A stretch of 64,000 nt of DNA from Mycobacterium conspicuum (GTDB lineage: Bacteria; Actinomycetota; Actinomycetes; Mycobacteriales; Mycobacteriaceae). The notes below the pieces were generated by a model. That model had not been told where the DNA came from and ran no database searches. It was given only the letters and a program-made list of their open reading frames with translations. The stretch is from contig NZ_AP022613.1 of the NCBI RefSeq assembly GCF_010730195.1, positions 4,836,001-4,900,000 of the forward strand, given 5' to 3'. Below, in pieces: positions 1 to 9,859 of the stretch. A program made the translations under genes and the position numbers. Each line of letters begins with the position of its first letter. Within the stretch, counting starts at the first letter, position 1.

Positions 1-3000
1 CAACGGGCATAGCGGCGCCACGGTCACCACCGGCGGCAACGGCGGTAAGGGCGGAGCGGGTTACACCACCGTCGCGGCGGGCGCCAATGGCGGCAACGGC
101 GGCGCGGGCGGCAACGGCGGATCGGTCGGCAACGGCGGCAACGGCGGCAACGGCGGCCTCGGCTGGTTCGGCGCGGCCGGCACCAACGCCACCACCCCGG
201 GCGCTAATGGCGGCGACGGCGGCGCGGGCGGCAACGGCGGCAACGGCGGCGCCGGCGGCCAGGGCGGCTCGATATCCGGCAACGGCGGCGCCGGCGGCTT
301 TGGCGGCGCCGGCCTCACCGGAGGCAACGGCGGCACCGGCGCGGCCGGCGCGGCCGGTGTGGCCGGTGTCAACGGCGGTGCCGGCGGCGACGGCGGCGAC
401 GGCGGCAACGGCGGGGCGGGCGGCAATGGCGGGTTGGCGGGGCCGGCGGGGCCGCGCCGCACGGCACCGCGGGCCTCAACGGCTACGGCGGGGCCGGCGG
501 GGTCGGCGGCAACGCCGGCGCGCCGGCCAACGGCGGCGCAGGCGCGGCCGGCACCGCCGCGCACCCCGACGGCGGAGACGGCGGCAACGGCGGCGACCCC
601 GGCGCGGTCGGCGCCGGCGGCACCGGCGGCGCGGCCGGAACCGGGGGCACCGGCGGCCTCCCGGGGGCCAACGGACATAGCGGCGCCACGGTCACCAGCG
701 GCGGCAACGGCGGCAACGGCGGAGCCGGCTACACCACCGCCGCCGCCGGCGCCAATGGCGGCAACGGCGGCAACGGCGGCAACGGCGGATCGGTCGGCAA
801 CGGCGGCGCCGGCGGCAACGGCGGCCTCGGCTGGTTCGGCGCGGCCGGCACCAACGGGCTGACCGCGGGCGGCGACGGCACCGACGGCGGGGCCGCCGGC
901 AACGGCGGCAACGGCGGGGCCGGCGGCCAGGGCGGCTCGATATCGGGCAACGGCGGCGCCGGCGGTTGGGGCGGCGCCGGCCTCACCGGAGGCAACGGCG
1001 GCACCGGCGCAGCCGGCGCGGCGGGCGTGGCCGGCGTGAACAACGGCGCCGGCGGCGACGGCGGCAACGGCGGCAACGGCGGAGCCGGCGGCAACGGCGG
1101 AGCCGGCGGAGCCGGCGGCGCAGCGCCGCACGGCACCGCGGGCCTCAACGGCTACGGCGGCGCGGCCGGCAACGGCGGCAACGCCGGCACGCCGGGCAAC
1201 GGCGGCCGGCGCGGCCGGCACCGCCGCGCACCCCGACGGCGGGGACGGCGGCGACGGCGGCAACCCCGGCACCTTCGGTGCCGGCGGCACCGGCGGCGCG
1301 GCCGGCACCGGGGGCACCGGCGGCCTCGCGGGCGCCAGCGGGGTTGACGGCACCGCGGTCACCACCGGCGGCAATGGTGGCAAGGGTGGGGCCGGCCTTA
1401 ACGCCACCACCGCGGGCGCCGATGGCGGCAACGGCGGCGCCGGCGGCAACGGCGGGCAATACGGAAACGGCGGGGCCGGCGGCAATGGCGGCAACGGCTG
1501 GTTCGGCGCGGCCGGCGCCATCGGCGGCGACGGCGGCGACGGCGGCGACGGCGGCAACGGCGGGGCCGGCGGCCAGGGCGGCTCGATATCCGGCAACGGC
1601 GGTGCCGGAGGTAACGGCGGCATCGGCGCCGCCGCGGGCAACGGTGGGTTCGGCACACCCGGCGCGGCCGGCGTGGCCGGCGTCAACAACGGCGCCGGCG
1701 GCGACGCCGGCAACGGCGGCAACGGCGGGGTCGGGGGCCACGGCGGCAACGGCGGCAACGGCGGCTCGGCCGCGCACGGCACCGCGGGCACCAACGGCAA
1801 CGGCGGGGCCGCCGGCAACGGCGGCAACGCCGGCACGGCCGGCACCGGCGGGACCGGCGCGGCCGGCACCGTCGCAAACCCCGACGGCGGAGCCGGCGGC
1901 AATGGCGGCAACCCCGGCACCTTCGGCGCCGGCGGCACCGGCGGCGCGGCCGGAACCGGGGGCACCGGCGGCACCGCGGGCGCCGACGGGAACGACGGCA
2001 CCGCCGTCACCACCGGCGGCGACGGCGGGAAGGGCGGGGCGGGCCTCAACGCCACTACCCCGGGCGGTACCGGCGGCAACGGCGGGGCCGGCGGCAACGG
2101 CGGGGAATACGGAAACGGCGGGGCCGGCGGTAACGGCGGCGCCGGCGGGGCCGGGCTGGCCGGCACCTACTCCATGATCACGGCCGGCAGCGGCACCAAC
2201 GGTGGCAACGGCGGGACCGGCGGCAACGGCGGCAACGGCGGGCAGGGCGGCTCGATAGCCGGCAACGGCGGGGTGGGCGGCACCGGCGGCGCCGGCGGCG
2301 CCGGCGGTGTCGGCGGCAACGGTCAAATTGGCGCCGCCGGGCTGAACAGTGGTGTCGGCGGCAATGGCGGCAATGGCGGAGACGGCGGCATGGGCGGGAT
2401 CGGCGGATCCGGCGGGGCGGCCGCGCACGGCACCGCGGGCCTGAACGGCAACGGCGGGGCCGGCGGGGCCGGCGGCAACGCCGGCACCGGCGGTCCGGGC
2501 GCCGCCGACAGCGGCGCCAACGACGCCGGCGTCGGCGGCAACGGCGGCGTCGGCGGCAACGGCGGCAGCGCCGGCGCGGCCGGTACCGGCAGCACGGGCG
2601 GCGTCGTCGGGGCCGCGGGGGTCGGCGGCAACGGCGGTACCGGCGGCTTCGGCGGCCTGACCACTTTCGCCGGGGACACCGGCGGCCAGGGCGGCGACGG
2701 CGGCCAGGGCGGCCAAGGCGGCACCGGCAGCACGGGCGCGACCACCGGCATCAGCTCGAGCGGCGGCCGCGGCGGCTTCGGCGGCCTCGGTGGCGTCGGC
2801 GGTAGCGCCGTTACCGGTGCAACCAACGGCGACGGCGGGGCCGGCGGCCAGGGCGGCACCGGCGGCACCGGCGGCCTCGGCTACGCCGACGACGGCACGG
2901 ACGACGCCGGCACCGGCGGCACCGGCGGGGCCGGCGGCCTCGGCGGGCTTGGCGGCCTGGCCGGTATCGGCGGCAGCGGCGGCACCTTCGGCGCCGCTGG

Positions 3001-3676
3001 GGCCGGCGGCACGGGCGGGGCCGGCGGCCAGGGCGGCGCCACCACCATCGTCGGGCACACCGGCGGCACGGGCGGCACGGGCGGCACCGGCGGCGCGGGC
3101 AACGTCGGCGGCAGCGGCGGCTTCGACAGCATCGGCGGCCTACCCACCGTCGGCGCGCCGGGCGCTGCCGGCGGCACCGGCGGCAACGGCGGCGACGGCG
3201 GCCAGGGCGGCCAAGGCGGCTCCGCCGTCGCCGGCGCAAACAACGGCAGCGGCGGCCAGGGCGGCGCCGGCGGTGTCGGCGGCAGCGGCGGCATCGGCCA
3301 CATCGACACCGTGTTCAACAATGACGCCGGCAACGGCGGAGATGGCGGCGCCGGCGGCAACGGGGGTGCCGGCGGCGCCGACGGCACGGGCGGCACCGCC
3401 GGCACTGGTGCTGGCGGCACCGGCGGCGTCGGCGGTGCCGGCGGTGGCGGCGGCCTGGGTGGTGCCACCAACACGCCGGCGGACACTCCCGGTACGGGCG
3501 GGCATGGCGGCCAGGGTGGCACCGGCGGCACCGGCGGCACCGGGCCCACCGGCGGCGCCGGCGGACCCGGCGGCGCGGGCAGCAGCGGCTTCCCCGGCAC
3601 CGGCCCAATCGGCACCCTCGGCGGCTTCGGCGGCACCGGAGGCACCGGCGGCAGCGGGGGCACCGGCGGCCCCTAG
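1..3676 (+). pseudogene. PE_PGRS family protein, 3' part, reading frame broken twice
   Basis: The coding strand is a near-continuous run of GGX triplets (GGNGG, GGAGG, GTGG), the signature of PGRS domains of mycobacterial PE_PGRS cell-surface/secreted proteins. The 5' end with the PE domain lies outside the window. Reading starts in frame at position 2 and ends at TAG 3674-3676. The PGRS frame is lost by one missing base near 435 and regained by two missing bases near 1206. Between these points the PGRS reading is in another frame, and the incoming frame would stop at 862. The net loss is one codon, so two compensating indels, or errors in sequencing a repetitive GC-rich stretch, explain the pattern. 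From 1217 to the stop the frame is open. Later parts have motifs such as [10 protein letters not shown] and end in a Gly/Thr-rich tail. Function of the family (host interaction, calcium binding in some members) is not readable here. Confidence 0.85.
2..2690 (+). repeat. Higher-order PGRS repeat, period about 223 codons
   Basis: Equivalent points of a large repeat (a GYTT or GLNATT segment followed by GANGGNGG, a GWFGAAG segment, [26 protein letters not shown] and ANPDGG/AHPDGG) start at 59, 727, 1394 and 2042. The spacings are 668, 667 and 648 bases. Adding the one and two missing bases inferred at the frame breaks gives exactly 669 bases (223 codons) twice, then 648 (216 codons). The repeat decays after about 2.2 kb into ordinary PGRS sequence. 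This register supports the indel interpretation of the gene. Confidence 0.75.
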
Positions 3677-3684
3677 CCGCGTGC

Positions 3685-4161
3685 CTAATTCGTGAGCGCC
3701 AGCATCCCGCGCAGCGTCGGCCAGCTCGCGGCCAAGCCGGGATGCAACCGCAGGTCCGCCACGTCGGGCTCGGCGACCCAGCGCAGCTCCGCGCTTTCGA
3801 CGCAAGCCACGACGGGCAGCAGCTCGGCGGCCTCGGCGATGACGGTGGTGTAGGTCCAGTCGGTGCCGACCGGCGCGGCAGTGACAACCGAGCCGCGCAG
3901 CGCGATCTGATCCGCGCGGATCCCGGTCTCTTCGTGGGCTTCGCGCAACGCCGCTCGCTCGGCGGTTTCATGGCTGTCGCGGGCGCCGCCGGGCAGCCCC
4001 CAGGTGCCGCCCTGATGGCTCCACAACGCTCGGCGTTGCAGCAGCACCGCCGGTGCGCCGTCGGGCGTCGGGGCACGCAACAACAAACCGGCCGCCCCGT
4101 AGCGGCCCCAATGGCGATTGCCGTCGGCCGAGACCACCCATCCGTTGCCGTCATCACGCAT
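3685..4161 (-). CDS. NUDIX hydrolase
   Basis: This is a MutT-like pyrophosphohydrolase that would cleave a nucleoside-diphosphate-linked substrate; the substrate cannot be told. The full NUDIX box GX5EX7REUXEEXGU is intact, running from GGARDSHE through REAHEETGI around the middle of the protein. The domain begins with a WGRYGAAGLLLRAP strand just after the chosen start. I chose ATG at 4161 (MRDDGNGWVV, 158 aa) because the conserved fold starts there and a TATCGT box lies about 6 nt upstream, suiting a leaderless message. In-frame upstream ATGs, for example at 4224 (adds an Arg/Ser-rich tail of 21 aa), are possible. It is convergent with the PGRS gene, with the stop codons 8 bases apart. No operon partner is seen. 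Confidence 0.85.
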   Translation of the reverse strand: MRDDGNGWVVSADGNRHWGRYGAAGLLLRAPTPDGAPAVLLQRRALWSHQGGTWGLPGGARDSHETAERAALREAHEETGIRADQIALRGSVVTAAPVGTDWTYTTVIAEAAELLPVVACVESAELRWVAEPDVADLRLHPGLAASWPTLRGMLALTN

Positions 4162-4554
4162 GAACACACGATATTTGCTGCGACTCGCTGAGCGTCCCGC
4201 AGACGCGCGCGACTTCGTGTCCATCAGACGAATTTTCGAAAGTCGTTGACATTCATTGCCTTTAACGTCGAGCATGTCGTTCATTCCGAGGTCACGTTCC
4301 GGACCGGCGCGGTTCGTCGGCGCGGCGTGCGGGTGACTCGTTGTGCAGGTGGTCCGTATTCCGGGCTCCGATATTTGCCATACGGTGGCGGGTTGGTTGG
4401 ACCACAAAACGGGGGCGGCCTGTCAAAGCCGCTCCCAACCCACCCGCCGCCCCAGCACCGACCTCGGCGAACACCCTGCGCCACGCCGCCAGGCCAGGTA
4501 CGCTGCCATCCGCGCCGGTCAGAGCCCAGGGTGGGCGTTTCGCCAAGGAGAACA
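4162..4554. other. Intergenic region between divergent NUDIX and MFS genes
   Basis: About 390 bases hold no gene I can support. The region could contain an N-terminal extension of the NUDIX gene (in-frame ATG at 4224 and further upstream) and must hold the promoters of both flanking genes. The only clear signal is the AAGGAG ribosome site at 4545-4550 for the MFS gene. Short open frames here are GC-driven shadows. Confidence 0.5.
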
Positions 4555-5940
4555 GTGCGTAATGAGTTGCGGCCCAAGCGGATCGAGGGCGAACAGGCAT
4601 ACCTTCGCAGGGTGGTGGCCGCATCCATGGCCGGCACCATCGTCGAATGGTACGAGTTCTTCCTCTACGGCACCGCGGCCACGCTGGTATTCAGCAAGGT
4701 GTTCTTCGCGAAGGGCGGCAACGATCTCGACGCCATCCTCGCCGCCTTCGTGACCTACGCCGTCGGCTTCGCGGCCCGTCCGGTCGGCGGGATCGTCTTC
4801 GGCCACCTCGGTGATCGCTACGGACGCAAGAGCTTGCTGCAGTTCAGCCTGCTGCTGGTGGGCGCCGCCACCTTTCTGATGGGCTGCCTGCCCACGTTCG
4901 CGCAGATCGGCTACTGGGCGCCGACCCTGCTGGTGGTGCTGCGCTTCATTCAGGGCTTCGCCGTCGGCGGCGAATGGGGCGGCGCCGTCCTGCTCGTCGC
5001 CGAGCACAGCCCCAACCAGAGCCGCGGCTTCTGGGCCAGCTGGCCGCAGGCCGGCGTGCCCGGCGGCAACATGCTGGCCACGGTGGCGCTGCTGATCCTG
5101 ACGGCAACCCTGCCCGACGCGGCCTTCCTGAGCTGGGGTTGGCGGGTGGCCTTCTGGTTGTCGGCGATCGTCGTCGCGATCGGCTACTACATCCGCACCA
5201 AGGTCACCGACGCGCCGATCTTCGTCGAAGCGCAGCGACAAGCCCAACAAATCACGACCCGCTCGCTCGGTCTGGTCGAGGTATTCCGGCGCTACCCGCG
5301 CGGCGTCTTCACCGCCATGGGCATGCGCCTCGGCGAAAACACCATGTACTACCTGGTGGTCACCTTTTCGATCACCTATCTCAAGGTGCATGTGCACGCC
5401 AACACCAAGGCCATCCTGCAGTGGCTACTGGTTGCCCATGCCGTGCACTTCGTGGTCATCCCGCTGGCCGGGCGTCTCAGCGACCGATTCGGAAGGCGCC
5501 CAATCTATTTGGTCGGGGCTGCCGGCGGCTTCGCCTGGGGATTCTTCGCGTTTCCGATGATGGACAGCGGACGCAACGCGATCATCATGTCGGCGGTCAT
5601 CATCGGTCTGGTCTTCCACGGATGCATGTATGCGCCCCAGCCGGCGGCCATGGCGGAGATGTTTCCCACCCGGATGCGCTATTCCGGGGTGTCGCTGGGT
5701 TATCAGGTCACCTCGATCGTGGCCGGTTCACTGGCTCCGATCATCGCCGTCCGCCTGCTCGAGACGTACAAATCCGCGGTGCCCATCGGCTGGTATTTGG
5801 GGGTCAGCACGGCGATAACCATGCTGGCCGTGCTGGCCTCGCGCGAAACCAAGGGCATCGATCTGGCGGCCGTCGACCTGGCCGATGCTCAGCGTCTGAC
5901 GGTCGCCGCCGGACCCGCCGCCGCGGCCGCCGCCGATTAG
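4555..5940 (+). CDS. MFS transporter, metabolite:H+ symporter (MHS) family
   Basis: This is a twelve-helix inner-membrane carrier of the MHS subfamily (ProP, KgtP and ShiA relatives), expected to import a small organic acid or osmolyte with protons. The N-terminus carries the subfamily hallmark AGTIVEWYEFFLYG (TM1), then GHLGDRYGRKS, the MFS loop 2-3 motif, and RFIQGFAVGGEWGGA in TM4. The second half repeats the loop motif as GRLSDRFGRRP. The product is 461 aa from GTG 4555, chosen because AAGGAG precedes it by 4 nt; longer in-frame openings upstream lack a ribosome site and family similarity. The C-terminus ends in an Ala-rich tail. It stands alone, with 195 bases before the thiolase gene. 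Substrate unknown. Confidence 0.9.
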   Translation: MRNELRPKRIEGEQAYLRRVVAASMAGTIVEWYEFFLYGTAATLVFSKVFFAKGGNDLDAILAAFVTYAVGFAARPVGGIVFGHLGDRYGRKSLLQFSLLLVGAATFLMGCLPTFAQIGYWAPTLLVVLRFIQGFAVGGEWGGAVLLVAEHSPNQSRGFWASWPQAGVPGGNMLATVALLILTATLPDAAFLSWGWRVAFWLSAIVVAIGYYIRTKVTDAPIFVEAQRQAQQITTRSLGLVEVFRRYPRGVFTAMGMRLGENTMYYLVVTFSITYLKVHVHANTKAILQWLLVAHAVHFVVIPLAGRLSDRFGRRPIYLVGAAGGFAWGFFAFPMMDSGRNAIIMSAVIIGLVFHGCMYAPQPAAMAEMFPTRMRYSGVSLGYQVTSIVAGSLAPIIAVRLLETYKSAVPIGWYLGVSTAITMLAVLASRETKGIDLAAVDLADAQRLTVAAGPAAAAAAD

Positions 5941-6135
5941 TCATCCGCGCTTTCCGGCGCTTTCGGTGTCTGCCGGGGATGTTTGTCAATCGGTGATCGG
6001 GGCAATGCGTGCTGAGAGGCTGGGGGCGGCAGCCGGCTGTCGCGCTCGCCGAGGTCCCGTCGGTTCAGCCCGAGAGCCGACGGGACCGCCCATACCGCGG
6101 ACTCCACAGCACCGATGCGGAGTACCGTGCGCGTT

Positions 6136-7347
6136 ATGGATGGCGTCTGGATTCTCGGCGGATACCAAAGCGATTTCGCGCGCAATCTCAGCAAGGAGAA
6201 CCGGGACTTCGCCGCCCTGACCGCGGAGGTCGTCGATGCCACCCTGGCCTCGGCGAAGGTGGACGCCGCCGATATCGGGGTCGTCCATGTCGCGAACGCC
6301 TTCGGTGAGATGTTCGCCCGGCAGGGCCATCTCGGGGCGATGCCGGCCACGGTGTGCGACGGGCTGTGGGACACGCCCGCTTCCCGGCACGAGGCCGCGT
6401 GCGCGTCGGGCAGCGTGGCGACGCTGGCCGCGATGGCCGACCTACGCTCCGGCGCTTACGACAGCGCGCTCGTCGTCGGGATCGAACTGGAGAAGACGGT
6501 GCCCGGCGACACCGCGGCCCAGCATCTGGGCGCCGCGGCGTGGACCGGGCATGAGGGAGCCGAGGCCCGCTACCTGTGGCCGTCGATGTTCGCCCAAGTC
6601 GCCGACGAATACGACCGGCGCTACGGGCTCGACGACGCGCACCTGCGCGCGATCGCGCAGTTGAACTTCGCCAACGCGCGGCGCAACCCCAACGCGCAGA
6701 CCCGCGGCTGGCGCGTGCCGGACCCGATCACCGACGACGATGCGATCAACCCGATCACCGAGGGCCGGCTGCGGCGCTTCGACTGCAGCCAAATGACCGA
6801 CGGCGGCGCGGGTTTGGTTCTGGTCAGCGACGCCTACCTGCGCGAGCATCCGGATGCGCGCCCCGTTGCTCGCATCGACGGTTGGGGACACCGGACCGTG
6901 GGACTGGGGCTGCGGCAGAAACTCGACCGCGCTCTTGATGACCCCTATGTGTTGCCACACGTGCGCTTGGCGGTACTGGACGCGTTGCGCCGGGCGCGGG
7001 TGACCCTCGATGACGTCGACGGGTTCGAGGTGCACGACTGCTTCACGCCCAGCGAGTACCTGGCGATCGACCACATCGGGCTGACCGGTCCGGGGGAATC
7101 GTGGAAGGCCATCGAGAACGCCGAGATTGAGATCGGCGGCCGGCTGCCGATCAACCCCAGCGGAGGGCTGATCGGCGGCGGACACCCGGTCGGGGCGTCC
7201 GGTGTGCGGATGCTGCTCGACGCGGCAAAGCAGGTCAGCGGCGTCGCCGGCGACTACCAGGTCGAAGGGGCTCGAAACTTCGGCACCTTGAATTTTGGTG
7301 GCAGCACGGCCACCACCGTCAGTTTCGTTGTCAGCAAAGGCATTTGA
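6136..7347 (+). CDS. Thiolase-family acetyl-CoA acetyltransferase / lipid-transfer protein
   Basis: This 403-aa member of the thiolase superfamily is related to SCP-x/acetyl-CoA acetyltransferases and matches the position of M. tuberculosis Rv0914c (recall). The nucleophilic cysteine appears in HEAACASGS near residue 85. The C-terminal catalytic segments are VDGFEVHDCFTPSE and the GGGHPVGASG loop carrying the catalytic His. The second catalytic Cys/His pair of degradative thiolases is partly replaced, as in the lipid-transfer-type branch, so the reaction could be thiolysis, condensation, or none. Start ATG 6136 gives MDGVWILGG; an in-frame ATG at 6115 would add seven residues. Its TGA overlaps the start of the downstream oxygenase (TGATGATG), so the two are translationally coupled. 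Confidence 0.85.
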   Translation: MDGVWILGGYQSDFARNLSKENRDFAALTAEVVDATLASAKVDAADIGVVHVANAFGEMFARQGHLGAMPATVCDGLWDTPASRHEAACASGSVATLAAMADLRSGAYDSALVVGIELEKTVPGDTAAQHLGAAAWTGHEGAEARYLWPSMFAQVADEYDRRYGLDDAHLRAIAQLNFANARRNPNAQTRGWRVPDPITDDDAINPITEGRLRRFDCSQMTDGGAGLVLVSDAYLREHPDARPVARIDGWGHRTVGLGLRQKLDRALDDPYVLPHVRLAVLDALRRARVTLDDVDGFEVHDCFTPSEYLAIDHIGLTGPGESWKAIENAEIEIGGRLPINPSGGLIGGGHPVGASGVRMLLDAAKQVSGVAGDYQVEGARNFGTLNFGGSTATTVSFVVSKGI

Positions 7348-8834
7348 TGATGGACGTTGAGGTTGTCGGTAAGTTTCTCTCGACACTGCCCGAGGACGAC
7401 GACCACCCCTACCGGACCGGCCCGTGGCGACCCCAGACCACCGAGTACGACGCCGACGACCTCACCGCGGTGGAGGGCGAGATCCCGTGTGACTTGGACG
7501 GCATCTATCTGCGCAACACCGAGAATCCGCTGCATCCCGCGTTCAAGAACTACCACCCGTTCGACGGCGACGGCATGGTGCACGTGGTCGGTTTCCGTGA
7601 CGGAAAAGCGTTCTACCGCAACCGCTTTATCCGCACCGACGGCTTTCTGGCCGAGAACGAGGCGGGCGGCCCGCTGTGGCCGGGTCTGGCCGAGCCGGTG
7701 CAACTGGCCCAGCGCGAACAGGGCTGGGGCGCGCGAACTTTGATGAAGGACGCGTCGAGCACGGACGTCATCGTGCACCGCGGTGTGGCGTTGACCAGCT
7801 TCTACCAGTGCGGCGACCTGTACCGGATCGACCCGTACTCGGCCAGCACGCTGGGCAAGGAAACCTGGAACGGCGGCTTCCCCGTCGACTGGGGTGTGTC
7901 GGCACATCCGAAGGTGGACAACAAGACCGGCGAACTGCTGTTCTTCAACTACAGCAAGCAGGAGCCGTACATGCGCTACGGTGTCGTCGACTCCGGCAAC
8001 TCGCTGGCGCACTATGTGGACGTCCCGCTGCCCGGGCCGCGGCTGCCGCACGACATGGCATTCACCGAAAACTACGTGATCCTCAACGATTTTCCGTTGT
8101 TCTGGGACCCATCGCTGCTGGAGCACGACATCCACCTGCCGCGGTTCTATCCGGACATCCCGTCGCGGTTCGCGGTCCTCCCGCGGCGAGGTTCCACCGG
8201 CGACATCCGTTGGTTTGAGGCCGATCCGACGTTCGTGCTGCACTTCACCAACGCCTACGAGGACGGCGACGAGATCGTGCTGGACGGGTTCTTCGAGGGC
8301 TCGCCACAGCCCCTGGACACCGGGGGATCGAAGTGGGACAAGCTTTTTCGCTTTCTAGCGCTCGATCGTCTGCAGACCCGCCTGCACCGGTGGCGCTTCA
8401 ACCTGGTCACCGGCGCGGTGAAAGAAGAGCAATTGTGCGAGGCGATCACCGAGTTCGGCACGATCAACGCCGACTACGCGGGCGGACCCTACCGCTACAC
8501 GTATGCCGCAACCGGTAAGCCGAGCTGGTTTTTGTTCGACGGGCTGGTGAAACACGACCTGCACACCGGTGGGGTTGAGGGCTATTCGTTCGGCGAAGGT
8601 GTCTACGGCAGCGAGACGCAGATGGCGCCCAGGGTGGGCAGCAAGAGCGAGGACGACGGCTACCTCGTCACGGTGACCACCGACATGAACGCCGACGCGT
8701 CCTACTGCCTGGTCTTCGACGCCGCCCGGGTCGCCGACGGTCCGGTGTGCAAACTGCAACTGCCGGAACGGGTTTCCAGTGGCACACATTCGGCCTGGGT
8801 AGCGGGTCCGGAATTGCGGCGCTGGAACGTGTAA
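7347..8834 (+). CDS. Carotenoid cleavage oxygenase family protein (RPE65/CCO-like)
   Basis: This is a 495-aa non-haem Fe(II) dioxygenase of the carotenoid oxygenase family, which cleaves polyene or stilbene-type double bonds. The N-terminal segment LDGIYLRNTENPLHP followed by FDGDGMVH is typical of the family. Four candidate iron-binding histidines occur in SAHPKVD, LPHDMAF, LHFTNAYEDGDE and SGTHSAW, in the expected order along the seven-bladed propeller. Start ATG 7347 overlaps the thiolase stop, with a second ATG three bases on. It corresponds to M. tuberculosis Rv0913c by position (recall). The thiolase, oxygenase and following VOC protein form one co-directional run, which suggests catabolism of a lipid or apocarotenoid-like compound. 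That role is inference; no carotenoid synthesis genes are in the window. Confidence 0.9.
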   Translation: MMDVEVVGKFLSTLPEDDDHPYRTGPWRPQTTEYDADDLTAVEGEIPCDLDGIYLRNTENPLHPAFKNYHPFDGDGMVHVVGFRDGKAFYRNRFIRTDGFLAENEAGGPLWPGLAEPVQLAQREQGWGARTLMKDASSTDVIVHRGVALTSFYQCGDLYRIDPYSASTLGKETWNGGFPVDWGVSAHPKVDNKTGELLFFNYSKQEPYMRYGVVDSGNSLAHYVDVPLPGPRLPHDMAFTENYVILNDFPLFWDPSLLEHDIHLPRFYPDIPSRFAVLPRRGSTGDIRWFEADPTFVLHFTNAYEDGDEIVLDGFFEGSPQPLDTGGSKWDKLFRFLALDRLQTRLHRWRFNLVTGAVKEEQLCEAITEFGTINADYAGGPYRYTYAATGKPSWFLFDGLVKHDLHTGGVEGYSFGEGVYGSETQMAPRVGSKSEDDGYLVTVTTDMNADASYCLVFDAARVADGPVCKLQLPERVSSGTHSAWVAGPELRRWNV

Positions 8835-8855
8835 CCCAGACCCATATGAGCATGC

Positions 8856-9347
8856 ATGGGAGTAACGGTGGAACAAAACAAGCATCGGAATACGCATTGG
8901 CCCAAGGAGCTGGCACCGATAGGCTCCATCCGCTTCGCGCGCCGCTCGTCTCATTTCGAAGAGACGGTGCGGTTTTACCGTGAGCTGGTCGGCCTGCCGT
9001 TGTACGAGACGTTCGCGGCCAGCTACGGCAGCAACGGCGCGATCTTCGGCCTGCCCAGCTGGAACCTGACGATGGAGATCGTCGAGGCCGTCGACACCGT
9101 CGCCGTAGACAGCCACGAACAGCTCTGCCTCTATTTCCCCGACAGGCAGGCACAGCAGCTGGCGATCACCCGCCTGCAGCAGGCCGGGCTGAAACCCGTT
9201 GAGCAGCATCCGTACTGGGAGGCGACGGGAGCCGTCACCTACCGCGACCCGGACGGGCGCGAAGTGGTGTTCGCGCCCTTCGTCTATGGCGTCAACGAGC
9301 CCGCCGATAGCGGTGCCTCGGGCAGCCACGCGTTCCCGTCGGCCTGA
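8856..9347 (+). CDS. VOC (glyoxalase/bleomycin-resistance/dioxygenase) family protein
   Basis: This 163-aa protein has one vicinal-oxygen-chelate module: SIRFARRSSHFEETVRFYREL opens the first beta-alpha-beta unit, and the closing strand TYRDPDGREVVFAPF is the family's usual end. Candidate metal ligands are the His at the start of each half and Glu residues in the strands. It begins 21 bases after the carotenoid oxygenase and is likely the third gene of that operon. Start ATG 8856 was chosen; the next in-frame GTG is four codons on. The substrate is unknown. The C-terminal GASGSHAFPSA tail is outside the fold. It ends three bases from the convergent membrane gene. Confidence 0.8.
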   Translation: MGVTVEQNKHRNTHWPKELAPIGSIRFARRSSHFEETVRFYRELVGLPLYETFAASYGSNGAIFGLPSWNLTMEIVEAVDTVAVDSHEQLCLYFPDRQAQQLAITRLQQAGLKPVEQHPYWEATGAVTYRDPDGREVVFAPFVYGVNEPADSGASGSHAFPSA

Positions 9348-9350
9348 GCC

Positions 9351-9785
9351 TCACCGGCTGGCTCGGCCAGCCGTCAGCGCGGCGCCCACGGCCCACACCG
9401 AGCAGAGCACCGCGCACACCGCGCCGACCGCACCGACATACAGCCCATATTCCGCCGCCACCGGCGGGCTGACATTGAGCCTGTAATACCACACCGTCAC
9501 GGCCGCGATCAGCAGCGAAATGATTAGTGCGGCAACGGAACCCAACCGCCCCGACAGGCCACGGCCCAACAGCGCCCCGGCCACCAGCAGCGTCGCGGAC
9601 AGCACAACGATGAGCTGGCCCGGGCCGAATTGCGCCGGCAGTCGCAGGTTGCCGTGGGTGCCGCCGATGGCGCTGGCCCAGCCGCCGCCGTTGACGGTCG
9701 TCGTCAGCCACGGCATCCACGCGCTCCCCCACACGACCAGGCCGAACAGCGCCACCAGCCAACCGGGGTGCAGGCGCCGAGTCAT
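9351..9785 (-). CDS. Four-helix membrane protein, conserved in mycobacteria
   Basis: This 144-aa protein has four predicted membrane helices: WLVALFGLVVWGSAWMPWL, LIVVLSATLLVAGALLG, SVAALIISLLIAAVTVWYY and GLYVGAVGAVCAVLCSVW. The first loop is Gly/Asn-rich (VNGGGWASAIGGTHGN). Position and size match M. tuberculosis Rv0912 (recall). I know no function. The start ATG 9785 opens MTRRLHPG, a short positive N-tail that suggests a cytoplasmic N-terminus. It lies downstream of the two-domain VOC gene on the same strand, 74 bases away. Confidence 0.75.
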   Translation of the reverse strand: MTRRLHPGWLVALFGLVVWGSAWMPWLTTTVNGGGWASAIGGTHGNLRLPAQFGPGQLIVVLSATLLVAGALLGRGLSGRLGSVAALIISLLIAAVTVWYYRLNVSPPVAAEYGLYVGAVGAVCAVLCSVWAVGAALTAGRASR

Positions 9786-9859
9786 GCTTGCGAGATTAGC
9801 CGACAGTGACCGTGAGCGGTGCGACTGAGCGCCACGTCAGCGTGCCGTCGCGCCCAACC

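Noticed and set aside
61..3805. Long Pro/Ala-rich minus-strand frames (up to 701 aa) opposite the PGRS gene
   Set aside because: They are the complement of GGX repeats (PPLPPAPP), lack starts with ribosome sites and mirror the real repeat.
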